Made by a program: the position numbers and the translations under genes. Of a DNA stretch of 64,000 nt, positions 1-11,500 are shown in pieces (positions within the stretch are counted from its first letter, which is position 1; every line of letters starts with the position of its first letter). Under the pieces are notes generated by a model that saw nothing but the letters and a program-made list of their open reading frames with translations, had not been told where the DNA came from and did not search any database. The stretch is from NCBI GenBank assembly GCA_019137255.1, contig WPDH01000160.1:211020-275019 (forward strand), read 5' to 3'. This DNA comes from Corinectria fuckeliana (taxonomy: Eukaryota > Ascomycota > Sordariomycetes > Hypocreales > Nectriaceae).

Positions 1-148
1 ACGACGACTGGGCGGTGGTCTTGTTGTCGACAAACAGCGGCGACTTGCCCGACGAGGTGCGATGCTGCTGGATGCTCATCAGGACGCCCAGGGTGACGCC
101 GACGGGCAGGGCCAAGAGGCCAAAGTTGACGAGCCATCGGACACCCAT
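1..148 (-). CDS. N-terminus of a membrane-anchored protein (truncated by window edge)
   Basis: On the minus strand an ATG at 148 opens a frame that stays open to the window edge, giving 49 residues. It starts MGVRWLVNFG and continues with a hydrophobic stretch (about residues 5-24, rich in Leu, Val and Gly), then turns polar (QQHRTSSGK, DNKTT). That is the pattern of a signal anchor or N-terminal membrane segment of a secretory-pathway or mitochondrial protein. Codon use is GC-rich at third positions, like the genes further right. The rest lies outside the window, so no family can be named. Confidence 0.55.
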   Translation of the reverse strand, partial: MGVRWLVNFGLLALPVGVTLGVLMSIQQHRTSSGKSPLFVDNKTTAQSS

Positions 149-3100
149 GGCCGGAAGGGGAAAGTATTAAAAAAAAAAAACGAGTGTTGAGGGAGGGAAC
201 GGGGGGGAAACGAGCGTGTTTGTTTGGTGTGTCCGAATTTCTGGTGTTGATGTGCCCGGAGGAGAGAGAAGGAAACGGTTCGACGGGGGGAGAAACGAGC
301 GTGAGTACGAATAAACAGGAGTGGTTGAGGGCGTGTTGTGTTTGTCTGTGGAAGCAGATGGGCGGGCGAGTAAGCACGGCAAGGCAAGCAACGACGCAAA
401 GCAATCAAAAGACTGCGGCGGCAAGGGAGCGAGCGAGCGAGTGTGCAGTCGGCAGGTCAGTCGGTAGGTTAGATAGGTGGCAGGTAGGGGTATCAGGGGG
501 GTGATGAGATAGATCGACAGATGCAAAAGGACAGCCAAGACAAGGACAAGGAGACAAAGCTGAGCCAAGACAAGCCAAGCCGAGAGTGACAGAGTGACAG
601 ACAGACGGAGACGAACAGAGCTGCCAGATAGACGGACAGAGCTGAGATTTGAGAATGAGAATTGTACAAAGTACAGAGTAAAGCTACGTACGGATGGATA
701 CAAAGAACAAAGACTGCAAGGCGAGGACGGATCTTCCGGTAGTCCAATCATCCGCCCATTCAGCAAGGGCTCTAATTACTAGACTCATCCATCAATGCCC
801 GCTCAGCTTTCACTCGCTCTCTCTCTCTCTCATGCTTACCCCTGTTTCTCGTCTTTCTCTCACTGACGCCCCCCCCCCCCCNNAGATATGATATACGCCC
901 TTGTCACGCCTCGCCCACTGTCTACGTCTCTCCCCTCCCTCCAATTTTCCTTCTTCTTCGCCCTCTTCTCGTACTTTTATTTCTGGCTTTCCATTTCTCC
1001 GTGCCTTCGTCCGCCTTTGCCCTGCCTTGTATATTATCGCCCCTGCACTAACTACCTACCTAGCCTGGCCGCACACCACTAAATCTGCTACATCACGGAA
1101 CGGCCACTCTTCTCCTCGAGGGGAAAGGCAAAAAAGCGGGCGCAGGGAGCAAAAGACACGAGCACAACCAAACGAACCCAACGAACGGCCATTACTGATG
1201 TCAGACGCCTACATACTTAAACCTCTCCACCCACACGAAGACAGGCACACGAAGAACAGGGGACGGGGGGCCCACAACCCTTGGAGCCCACGCCATGCAG
1301 GGGCTCTTTTCCTCTCGGTCCAGGGGTCAAGGCAGCCGAGATGTTGCCTCCATGATTAGTCCATGTAAACAATATTCAACCCCTGTGCAAGGCCTGTGTC
1401 CCAATTGCCGACATGCCGAGGGTGCAACCGAGCCCCACGCGTCTAGGTCGCTTCGAGACTGGCTGGGCTGGGCTGGGCTGAACGAGATAACAGATCCAAT
1501 TAGCTCTGAAAACCCGGTTGCGAGATCGAGCCAACGCCCGGCCGGGATAGAGAGAACCAGCCAGAGCAAAGAAGGACGAAAGCTGAAAGGAAAAAAAAAA
1601 GAAAGAAAAAAAAGGTCCAAGTTTTTGGCGCCGCCCCTGAACCGGAACCCGGGATCCCCCCTGTAAAGCCGACATGGTGTTTCTCTGGGCCGTCCACTGT
1701 CTCTGGCTCTCTCGCCCCCCCCGCCGGCGCAAAGCTCGCTCGTTCGCTCCTTAGCCAATGGCCGCGATACGAGGAGGGAATGCTACTGGCGCCCGGCCTG
1801 TCCCTCCCCGTCATAGTAGCACTGTACCTGGAAAAGAGTCGAGCGCGAAGTTGCTTCGTACTCCGTAAAGTCCCCGATTGCGAGTATTCCCCCTGTAAGC
1901 CCGTATCAGACTCCTACCTCTGGGGGGGCCTTCTCCGCTTGGGAATGAGGGGGAACATGTCGTGCCGGTACGTACAAGGCTGATTGATGGATGGATGGGC
2001 GAAGGGCATACGAGAACGAGGCTGGCTGGCTGACCAACAAACGCCCACCCACCACCAGACATTGAACATGAACATGCCACGCCCGGCCGCAGCAAGCCTA
2101 ATGAACCCTCGCACGAGGCTAATAACAAGCATTCACTCCCCGTACTCCACACACAGACAGCTGCCCCGAGCACACAGCACCCGACTCTCAGCTCGCAGCT
2201 CCCAACTCTCAGCTCTCAGCTCCCAACACACAGCACGCCAGGAAGCAAAACAAAATAAACCAAGCCAAAAGGCAAGACAAGATCAGCAAGACAGGCCCAC
2301 ACAAGAAAAAGTCCCGGTTTAAAATAAATAAAAAGGACCGTCGATACAGTTTCCGTCCCGTCTTGTTTTACCCCCCCCCCCCCCCCCCCCCCTTCCCNNT
2401 TTTTTTTTCCCCCCCCCCCCCCCCCCCTCCCTTCGCGCGCGCCCCGCCCGATGCCTCTAATTTTACCCACGTTCGGGGGGGGGGCGGCGCCCGTAAAACT
2501 AGACCCCGTCGTGTTGCGGTTTATGACAGCTCCGCGCGCTCCGAGTGGGAGACATCCGGAGTGGGAGGGGGGAATAGAGGATCCATCATCCATGCCAGTA
2601 CATGTATCTAGGTACGTAGTAGAAGTGAGGACAGGCCCCTTGCCGGTGATTGCTGATCTCTCTCTCTTTCTATCATCTCTCTATCTCTCTCTCACTCTCT
2701 CTTGACACTCTTTTCCTTTCGTGCTCCATCCCATTGCATCCCATCCCATCCCATCCCTCGTGCTTGGTTCTCCCGTGCTTGCATCTCCCTCTCTCGCTTG
2801 TTCCTTTTCTTTCTCACGCTTCTCGTGTCGAACCGGAGGCTAGGGATTGACCTTGACTGTCGTTCATCTCGTCTTTTCTGTCAGGTAACACACACTCACA
2901 CGCATACATACTCGCATATACAAACAACACAAGCACAAACACGAACCCACACATACTGTCGTCTCTCGCAGTTGTTTGTCCACACTCGTTTTTATAAGAT
3001 ACGCAAGAGGAGAAGCAAGAGAGACACGCTACCTACAGCTCGCCCTTCGTTTGCATCATTCCCCTGCAATCCCACACCTTCGCTCAAAGCTTCCTTTGCA

Positions 3101-3158
3101 TCCATCCATCCATCCACGCAACTAGACGCATGCGGTAGGGCTCTTCGACGCAGACGTC
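149..3158. other. Intergenic region between divergent genes; low complexity, two 2-base gaps
   Basis: No convincing gene is seen. The stretch is dominated by simple sequence: AT-poor purine runs, CT-rich tracts (2650-2710, 2725-2830) and a CA-rich tract (2885-2950) just upstream of the GT2 start. Open frames here are short, overlap on both strands and have repetitive composition. Two N pairs (882-883 and 2398-2399) lie at or beside poly-C runs. The pyrimidine-rich 500 nt before 3159 is the likely promoter and 5' leader of the GT2 gene. Confidence 0.6.
2371..2427. repeat. Poly-C / NN / poly-T / poly-C homopolymer tract
   Basis: About 22 C, then TTCCC, two unresolved bases (2398-2399), nine T and a further run of about 17 C. 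This is either a real long pyrimidine tract or an assembly join. Lengths here are unreliable. Confidence 0.8.
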
Positions 3159-5736
3159 ATGAACGGGTATACAGGGTTCGGCGAGGGAGGCCGCGACCAG
3201 GAGTACAGAGAGATGGTTGAGATGGACGTTCAGCATCAGCAGTACCAGCAGCAGCAAACGAACCAGCAGCAGCAGCAATATCAGCAACAACCCCAAGACC
3301 AACACCCCTATCAACAGGACCAGCAGCAGCCGTATCAAGCCTACCAGCCCTACGACGACAACCAGGGCCGGTCCATCACGGAGCACCCCCGCTCCATGAG
3401 GCCGACGCCCGCCCACGTCGACGACTACGCCTTCGGCTCTCCGGAATGGCCTCTGTCGGCCGGCGGGAGCCCCAACCCGAACCAGCACTTCTTCGCCGAT
3501 ACGCCCGGCGGCTCTCGCTCGGGTACGCCGTCGCTCCGCAGCGGCCAGGCCACGCCCTTCGACGGGCCCGGCGGCCACCGACACCCCAACTCGTCCGTCG
3601 ATTGGAGACCATCCAGCCTCATGGTGAGTCCCAAACCCCCGTTCGCATCGTCGTCCCTCAGCGTCAGGCAGTCCGTGACTGACTCGTTCGATTCCGACAA
3701 GCAGAACCAGAGCCACCTGAGTCTCGCGGCCCTGCTGCCCGGCGGAGGCGGCTCGACGCCCTCGCCGCCCAACGCCTCCAAGGACTACGTGAGCTCCAAC
3801 TCGATCCAGCAGATCCACAAGCGCGACGACACGGAGCTGTGGACGGGCTGGAAGCGCCACGCCTACAAGCTGGTGCCGTACCTGACCTTCATCAACATGG
3901 TCCTGTATGTGGGCTACCTCGCCTTGCGCGTCCTCTGCATCGTGTGGGCGCAGCAGGCGCAAAAGGCCGTCTACGCCGCGGCGTGGATCTTCATCGCCGT
4001 CGAGGTCCTCGTGGCCATCCCCTCGATGATGCACACCACCATGACCATGTGGGCGTCTAAGCGGCGCAACCGCCCCAAGTTGAGGCTGACGGGCATGGAC
4101 GTGCCGACCGTCGACATCTTCGTGACGTGCTGCGGCGAGGAGGACGAGGTGGTCATGGACACGGTCCGCGCCGCCTGCGACCAGGACTACCCCCTCGACC
4201 GGTTCCGCGTCGTCATCCTCGACGACGGCAAGTCGGCCGGCCTCGAGAGCGCCGTCGCCAGCCTGTCCCATACGTATCCCAACCTGCACTACATCGCGCG
4301 CGTCAAGATCCCCGGGGTGCCTCACCACTTCAAGGCCGGCAACCTGAACAACGGTTTGGACCAGATGCACCTGCTGCCCGGCGGCGCTGGACAGTTCATG
4401 GCTGCGCTGGACGCCGATATGGTAAGCATCCGAAGCTGCTCCCAACAGCTGAACTAGTCAACAATCTAACCTCCCGCAGATTCCCGAGCGTGACTGGCTG
4501 CGTGCCATCCTCCCTCACCTGCTCATTGACCCCAAGGTAGCCCTCGCCTGTCCCCCGCAGCTCTTCTACAACACGCCTCCCTCGGACCCCCTCGCCCAGT
4601 CCCTCGACGTCTTCGTCCACGTCATCGAGCCCATCAAGGACTCGCTCGGCGTCGCCTGGTGCACGGGATCCGGATACATCGTCCGCCGCGAGGCCCTCGA
4701 CCACATTGGAAACTTCCCGCTTGGCTCGCTCGCCGAAGACGTCGCCACCTCGACGCTGATGCTGGGCAAGGGCTGGAAGACGTCGTACGTGCACGAGCCG
4801 CTTCAGTTCGGAACTGTCCCCGAGGACTACGGCGGCCACCTGAAGCAGCGCACGCGATGGGCCATTGGAACCGTCGACAACTCGTTCAAGATGAACTTTT
4901 GTCTGTGGGGCGACCAGGTCAAGAACCTGAGCTTCGCCCAGCGCACCCTGGGCTTCATCTACGCGTCGCTGAACCTGTACACCATCCTGCTTACCATTTC
5001 CATGTTCGCCATCCCCGTCATCCTGGCCTGGGGCAAGCCGCTGGTGGCGTACGCCAACGAGAAGCAGCTGCGGTGGCTCATCTGGGGCTGCTTCGTGACG
5101 ACGATACTCAACCGCGTCTGCGAGTTCATCCTCTACCTCCCGTCCGGATACCACACGGGCCAGCGCGGCTCCCGCTACCAGATGTGGATGTCGCCGTACA
5201 TTGCCCTGTCCATCATCCGATCCTTCATGCTGCCCAAGTGGCTGGGCGGCGAGGCGCAGGCCTTCAAGCCCACGGGATCCCTCGGGTCGGCGCTCAACGA
5301 GCGAGACGCCAAGCTCAAGAAGGGCATGTTCCGCCGGCTCTGGGGCATCCTGTTCGGCTACATGGCCTTTTTCCACCTGGCGTTTGTGTATCTGACGCTG
5401 ACGGCGCTGGTCGTCACGGTGTACCGCTGCTTCTGGCGCGAGTACGGGCTGCGCGACCTCCTGATCAGCCTGCTCACGCACGCCTTCTGGCCGCCTCTGA
5501 CCTTTGTCTTCCTGTGCAGCTCCATGTGGATTCCCGTCATGTACGCCATCGACCCGCCGATTATGCCGGACCGCGAGGAGCTGCTGGACCGCGACCCCAA
5601 GACGCGCGTGGCGCACCCGACGAGCAAGAGCAAGAAGATTGCCTTTAGCGGGCAGGCGGCGTGGTTCGAGACCGAGTACACGCTGACGACGCTGTACACG
5701 ATACTGGTGTTTGTGTGCTCGTTTATTTTTTACTAA
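3159..5736 (+). CDS. Glycosyltransferase family 2, cellulose-synthase-like membrane protein
   Basis: Two exons, 3159-4421 and 4480-5736, joined in phase 0 across a 58-nt intron (GTAAGC donor, CTAAC branch, CGCAG acceptor), give 839 residues. The N-terminus (about 1-60) is a Gln-rich cytosolic tail. Two membrane spans follow (about 240-290), then a GT2 catalytic domain with all the hallmark residues of processive beta-glycosyltransferases: DD at 355-356, DAD at 418-420, AED at about 506-508 and QRTRW at 544-548. Several C-terminal spans would form the glycan channel. The enzyme should polymerise a sugar from a nucleotide-sugar at the plasma membrane. It resembles the fungal GT2 shown in Zymoseptoria and Fusarium to be needed for hyphal growth on solid surfaces; the product is not known from sequence. 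It is too short and lacks the accessory domains of a chitin synthase. Confidence 0.9.
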
Positions 5737-7565
5737 ACATATTAATGATTGTTACGATAATGTATGTACAGGGGGGGTTAGGAGAAGAGGCGATGAGGGG
5801 ACAGGAGATAAACAAGCGAGCACAAGAAACCCCGTATGCGCAATTGGATAGAGGGTGGCCCTTGATGGGAAGACACAGGCAACAATAGTAAGAGGGCTCG
5901 AGAGATCAGAACCAGAACGAGATATCAGATAATTTACGGATAATCGAATATGGGAGTAATCATAATCAACCCTCAATTTCTTCAATGCATGATGCATAAT
6001 GAATGGACGCATTGATGCATCTCGTTGGCGTCTGGCATGTGGTCGGGACCGGATGAACCTGAGCACCGGAGACTTGGCGGCCTCTGCGTTCTTAATCTTG
6101 CTCGCATTGGGACGCCAAGATTACACTTTGTCCCAGGTACGAATACGCATCATCTAGCAACAAAGAAAGCAAGCCCGGCGTCCTCCGCACCATCGGCATC
6201 TGCATGGGACGAGTTGACTCCATACCATGTACGACGAAAGAAAGGTTTGTTGAATCGCGTTCGAGCGGTGTGAGAGCATGTACGGAATCCCGTCCTATCC
6301 TATCCCCATCCCAGGGCGGTGGAGCTGCAAGAAAGACAGAGAGAGACAGAGGGAGAGGAGAAGAGAAGAGCTCTCGATGCAGATCTCAATCCACATTTCC
6401 AGGCACATGGCTTTTTGGCGTGTCTGGAAGTGGAAGTGTGTGTCCTCGGCAGCTTGTGAGAGGCCTGCGCCTCCTCAACCAAACGCCGGTCGGTTCGCTC
6501 CCTGTACGACCCGGGGGCCTGCTCCACCTGCATCTTGACAAGCATCTTTTGACATTCAGCGGCGAGTCAATCATGTGTCCATCTTGTTCCATTCTTGGCC
6601 GGGTTGGATGTCATCCGCGTTTGGGGCGTCGAATACTAGCAATTAGCAGGCAGTGACTTTGATGCCATGTACTGATAACCTACTACATATCTGTATGTAG
6701 CCTTGAGATGGACTTGATCTATTACTACCATGTATCTACCATGTATGTACGGAGTGCGCACCTCGTAGTCTCGATATCCCCTGCGCTGCTCAGACTGCAT
6801 CAGGGTCTAGCTCGACTTTATTCCCTGCTCATCTCTGCTCGTCCCCTCCTCATCCCTACGCATCCCCAATGCCCCAATGCCTTTTTCGAGTCCCTCCCTC
6901 CCTCCCCCTCTCCTCTCCTTCGGCTCCTCTTTCTCTTCTCCTCCCCCTCCTCCGTCTTCCGTCTTCCGTCTTCCGTCTCCGTCTCCAGCATTTCCCGCAA
7001 CAGTGGAACCCCCCTCCCCTTCTCCGTGACGTAGTACGCAACACCCGACTCCGTAGCCAAACGGCCACCGTCCCATTGGCCCGTAGAGGAGGAGTGCTGG
7101 CCGAGCGGTGTTGGCGAGAAAGGGTCTGGACCCCTATTTTTTCCTTCCCTCCCCCCCCCTTCTTCTGCTAGGGTCGTAGCAAAAGGCCCGCCCTACCAAG
7201 GGTACGGATGCTTTTGGTACCTGCGAAAGACTCGGTACCGGTACTAATGGCTGCGGTCGCGCATTTACCGTTGGGAGTTGAGTTGGGACAGCGGAGCCTC
7301 TACCTTTTTTTTTTTTTTTTTCTCCTCCTCCTCTCCTGGGAGTGGTGCTGTGGCTTGATTGGGACAAGGCAAAGGACCCTGCCCCCCAAGTTAATAAATC
7401 TGTCCCCTAGACCGCGCAAGAGTTTTCTGCTCTTCTTCTTCTTCTTTACAACTCTTCTCACCCGTGACTAGTCATCTTTCTCACCCGTGGTGTCCGTTGT
7501 CGTCAGTTTCGTTTCTTCACAGGCCTCTCTTTATCGCCCGTCAACAGTTGTGTGTGTTCATCATC
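5737..7565. other. Intergenic region, GT2 terminator side to desaturase promoter
   Basis: No gene is supported. A short AT-rich stretch after 5736 (TTTACTAAACATATTAATG) suits a 3' end. From 6830 to 7560 the sequence becomes strongly CT-rich, with T runs at 7304-7321 and CTT repeats at 7430-7446, typical of a fungal housekeeping promoter and leader for the desaturase that follows. Confidence 0.6.
6950..6990. repeat. Short tandem repeat, CGTCTTC 7-mer
   Basis: Four to five near-copies of a 7-mer (CCGTCTT) decaying into CCGTCT 6-mers, in the CT-rich desaturase promoter. It creates spurious Arg/Glu-rich open frames on the minus strand. Confidence 0.7.
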
Positions 7566-9016
7566 ATGGCGGTCCGACAACGCACCTCCTCAACCACGAC
7601 TACGCTCGTGGTCGAGAAGCCTGCTGCCACTGTCATCGTGGAGCCCACCACTCAGGCAAGCAAATATTCCTGTTTCTTCTTTGCCCTTGTGCTTTCCCAT
7701 TCACCAAATTATTCCTCTAACATCTCCCCGTAGATCCTCCCGGAACCCATCTTCCCCGACATCAAGTCCATCAAGGATGCCATCCCCGCGCACTGCTTCC
7801 AGCCCTCCCTCTTCACGTCGTACTACTACGTCGTCCGCGACTTCGCCATGGTCGCCACCCTCGTCTGGGCCGCCTTGACCTTCATCCCGGCCATCCCCGA
7901 CCCGCTCCTCCGCGGCGCCGCCTGGATGGCCTACGGCTTCCTCCAGGGCCTCTTCTGCACCGGCATCTGGATCCTCGGCCACGAGTGCGGCCACGGCGCC
8001 TTCTCGCTGCACAACCGCGTCAACAACGTCACCGGCTGGGCCCTCCACAGCTTCCTGCTCGTGCCCTTCTTCTCGTGGAAGTTCTCGCACCACCGCCACC
8101 ACCTCTACCACGGCCACATGGAGAAGGACATGGCCTTTGTGCCCGCCACCGAGCCCAAGCCGTCCCGCCAGACGCTGCTCGCCGGCGTCGGCCTCGAGGA
8201 GCTCTTCGAGGACACGCCCATCTCGCAGACCCTGCGCCTCCTCGGCCACCAGCTCTTCGGCTGGCAGATCTACCTGCTGTTCAACGCCACCTCGGGCAAG
8301 GGCAGCATGCAGCGCGAAGTCGGCGGCATCGCCAAGTGGCTGCGCGTGAGCCACTTCGACCCCACCAGCGCCGTCTTCCGTCCCAGCGAGGCCGTCTTCA
8401 TCTTCCTGTCCGACGTCGGCCTGGCCCTGATGGCCACCGTCCTCTACTTTGTCGCCCAAGAGATTGGCGCCTCGACCACGTTCCTCCTCTACGGCGTCCC
8501 CTACCTCTGGGTTCACCACTGGCTGGGTGAGTACTCGTTGAATCCCGAATCCAGGTCCCTTGGATCGAAGCTTGCGCGCGATTGCTGACGGCCTCTATTG
8601 CAGTGGCCATCACCTATCTCCACCACCACCACGCCGACGTCCCCCACTACACCCCCGAGGGCTGGACCTACGTCAAGGGCGCCCTCGCCACCGTCGACCG
8701 CGACTTTGGCTTCATCGGCAAGCACCTCTTCCACGGCATCATCGAGAAGCACGTTATCCACCACCTGTTCCCGTAAGCTTGCCACTCCTCCTCCGTCTTC
8801 TCCCTCGGCGCCAGACGCCAGACCACGCTAACAACCCGCAGCCGCATCCCCTTCTACAAGGCTGACGAGGCCACCGAGGCCGTCCTCCCCGTCTTGGGCC
8901 ACCACTACGTCCGCGACCCGCGCAGCTTCCTCGGGCAGCTCTGGTCCGTCTTCGGGACGCTCAAGTACGTCGAGCACGACCCCACCCGCCCCGGCGCGAT
9001 GAGGTGGGCGAAATAG
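7566..9016 (+). CDS. Delta-12/omega-3-type fatty acid desaturase
   Basis: Four exons (7566-7655, 7734-8526, 8604-8772, 8842-9016) give 408 residues. The first intron starts with GC (CAG|GCAAGC) and ends CCGTAG; no in-frame GT donor is available. The three histidine boxes of membrane di-iron desaturases are present: HECGH at 113-117, HHRHH at 149-153 and HVIHH at 344-348, with hydrophobic spans between and after them. The enzyme would insert double bonds in acyl chains of membrane lipids in the ER, making linoleate and/or alpha-linolenate. Its shortness (about 400 rather than about 470 residues) and the motif context match the bifunctional delta-12/omega-3 class known from Fusarium (Fm1-like) better than the longer oleate-only desaturase. 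Start chosen: first ATG, with a leader matching this class. Confidence 0.9.
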
Positions 9017-9360
9017 AGGGCTTCGTCGACGACGCCCCTTCCCACTTGAAACGAAAAGGATTTAAAACGGAACCCGGCATAGACGTGATGATTAGAACTA
9101 GAGTACAGGTTGTAGACAATGTATAAAGCGGGGTGCTTCTTCGACTCCAACGTGCAGATTGATTGATTGAAGAATTGTGGCATCAACGCCTCGGTTTCAG
9201 TTAAAGAGGCCCATTCCCAAATCCAGCAAGTCTTGATCCCCGCCCGCGTCCTTGATTGGCCCGACGAGCCATGCGAGATGCAAGATCCACCAAGATACAT
9301 AATCTACGGCGCAGCCAATCGCTGGATAAGCGCGACGAGAAACGAGGGAGGGATCACCGC

Positions 9361-9396
9361 AGATAAGATGACGGATAAGATGACAGATAAGATGAG
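9361..9396. repeat. Three tandem 12-mers, AGATAAGATGAC
   Basis: Three near-perfect copies, each with a GATA core, lie about 345 nt after the desaturase stop. They could bind GATA-type nitrogen or light regulators but may be chance; nothing is transcribed towards them nearby. Confidence 0.7.
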
Positions 9397-9807
9397 CAGA
9401 AACAAATCGCGTGGTCTAGACTGAATTACCGGACGGAAATTCGCCCTGATCTTGGGGACTGCCATCTTCACATGCCAGCCACGTCGCGGCACATGCTTTT
9501 TCTATATTTAATTCCCACCCTCCAACAGGAACTCGTGAAAAACTCCATAGATGATGGTGTGACGGGGCGGTAAGAGCCGCTACGCCCAAGGCGGGAGGCC
9601 TATCGGGATTACACGGAGATCGTCTTGACCGAGATCAAAATCCCAGCCAGCAAACAAGTTATCTAAAAAGCTTGCCTGTGTCTTCTAGTATGTGCTCCAG
9701 CTTTTGTTCGAGTTGCACAGCCTCCCTCCTCGAACGCACGTGCAAGCTCAGCAGCTGCCATGTAGCCAAGAAGTGTATGGCAGCCGATAAGCATCAGCCT
9801 CATTAGC

Positions 9808-9820
9808 ATCCATCATCATT

Positions 9821-9861
<41 letters not shown>

Positions 9862-9870
9862 TAATCATCA
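9808..9870. repeat. Trinucleotide microsatellite (CAT)n
   Basis: About 17 uninterrupted or nearly uninterrupted CAT units in an intergenic region. It gives a poly-Asp frame on the minus strand that is not a gene. Confidence 0.9.
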
Positions 9871-10858
9871 CCGACATGCTAAGCTTCCGCGAAACAACCC
9901 CAACAAATAAACAAACATCCCTGCAGACAAAGACAGGGGTACCACACCACACCGCACTCCCTTCCCACCAACGTCTCGCTTGCATTTCCCGAGCGAGAAG
10001 GTCGGTTCCGATCGTCCCTCGGCGAATCTAAATCGACGGGCTGCGGCTGATCCAATAGCGACGACGCCGTCTTCGCCTTGCCTTTATACCGTCACGGCTT
10101 GAAACTCCGGCTGAATACCGCATACCGCCTGTTGCCGTCTCTTTTGAGTGCCGTGAGCCTCCGACCATCTATGCATCTACTTCAAACAGGGTGAAGTACT
10201 TGGGGCTTGTCGTAGATCTCGTGATTTCTGTGGGGAATTACGGCACTCGAAGAGATGGATACTTTATTCAGGCTTTATTTACTTGTCGGGGCTTGACAGG
10301 TAATGGATGACGGTGCATGCGCTTATCCATCTCGACGATAGTCACCCACGGATCGTCTTCCCAATCTGACTCGTAGTGCGGCATTGACTCGACCGTAAAT
10401 CTCAGAGCCAAGCAAGCATTCCAAAGCCCGAGTCATTCAGCGGAGCCTTTTAAATAACAGGCTCCCTCCCTTTCTGCAGCTCCATTGGTGGTGTAGACCG
10501 CTGCAGTACGCAATAACTGACTCGAGCGGCTCAAGAGCCTCCATTGGACACATGAGACGCCACCAAGTTTAGCACAGTACAGCCTCACATGTGAGCTGCT
10601 GGACCGTACGCATACCCGAGTCATTGCACTGGAAACCTGTCAAGTGACCGCTCATCTTGTTACTAGAGACGTCGGAGCCCAACCAACCGCCCTGTAGCGA
10701 ATCCGCGATGGAAGCCTTTATTCTCACTCACCCACCATGGACGTCGCCGCAGGGGCAAAGTAAGAAACTCTAGGAAGATCAGCTAAGCCGCTTATACGAG
10801 GGGACTTGCAGAACCACAGCTACCAGCTCAGGGAGGCAGAGAGCTCATACACGGAACC

Positions 10859-11500
10859 GTGAGCAAGACCAGCCGCGTCGCCAAGAGCTGTATCTCGCGC
10901 TGCCAACGCAGAGTCCAGCCAGACCGCGTCGAGGCTATCGAGGCGAGGCTTGGGAGCATCGAGACGCATCTAGCCCAGCTCGCAGCCAGCACAGCCAAAG
11001 TCCGTCCGAGATGCTCGACCAGGGCCCAGATGCGCTCATATACACCGGGTGCATTGACCAACGCCGACCAGCAGCCTCGCAACTCGTCCTCCCCTCCCTT
11101 GCCAGACCTCCTCCCCGTCGTGGACGGCTACTTCGAGGAGGACCCGCTAGACAGAATCGGCCTCGTCTGCTCCCATGGAGAATGACGTCCCGCTCCAACT
11201 ACCTGCGGGCCCGCGTACCAGCTTGCCTTCATCCAGGGCAAGGCGCACGACATGCTCTTAGCAGGCCGACGGGCGCAGGACTTCACGCCGCAGCAGTGAC
11301 TAAACACGCATCTCCCGGATTCAGCATGTGCGTTACGACTGGCACAGGAAGATCCCAGTAGCGCTTCAAAGTGTGGACATCGAAGGGCGACTTACTCCCA
11401 ATGGCGATCCAGCCAACAACGAACCTCGTACTATCGACACCTCGAGTGCCTTTTCAGGATCCATTCATCTCTCCCCCACCATCACCGAGACAAGAGGCGA
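10859..11500 (+). pseudogene. Relic of a Zn2Cys6 / fungal-specific transcription factor
   Basis: Reading across frames gives pieces in the order expected for a fungal C6 regulator. First comes a Cys-poor remnant (SCISRCQRRVQ) followed by the typical linker and coiled coil (RVEAIEARLGSIETHL). Then LPDLLPVVDGYFEE resembles the start of the middle homology region. Then FIQGKAHDMLLAGRRAQDF followed by RYDWHRKIPVAL resembles the helix pair seen in that domain. Frame changes and stops separate the pieces (TGA after CSHGE near 11185, TGA near 11297), and most of the zinc cluster and the C-terminal half are missing. Identification rests on pattern memory of the family, so it is tentative. Confidence 0.4.

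Noticed and set aside
3084..4445. 453-codon open frame on the minus strand opposite the GT2 gene
   Set aside because: It is the reverse of a GC-rich coding exon. Its composition (Arg, Gly, Val, His) is what such shadows give, and it has no domain. The plus strand has complete GT2 motifs.
4396..5616. 406-codon minus frame opposite GT2 exon 2
   Set aside because: Same shadow effect; no recognisable family.
9808..9870. Repeat array checked as a possible CRISPR-like or regulatory array
   Set aside because: It is a plain CAT microsatellite without spacers; CRISPR arrays are not expected in a fungal nuclear genome and none is seen anywhere in the window.
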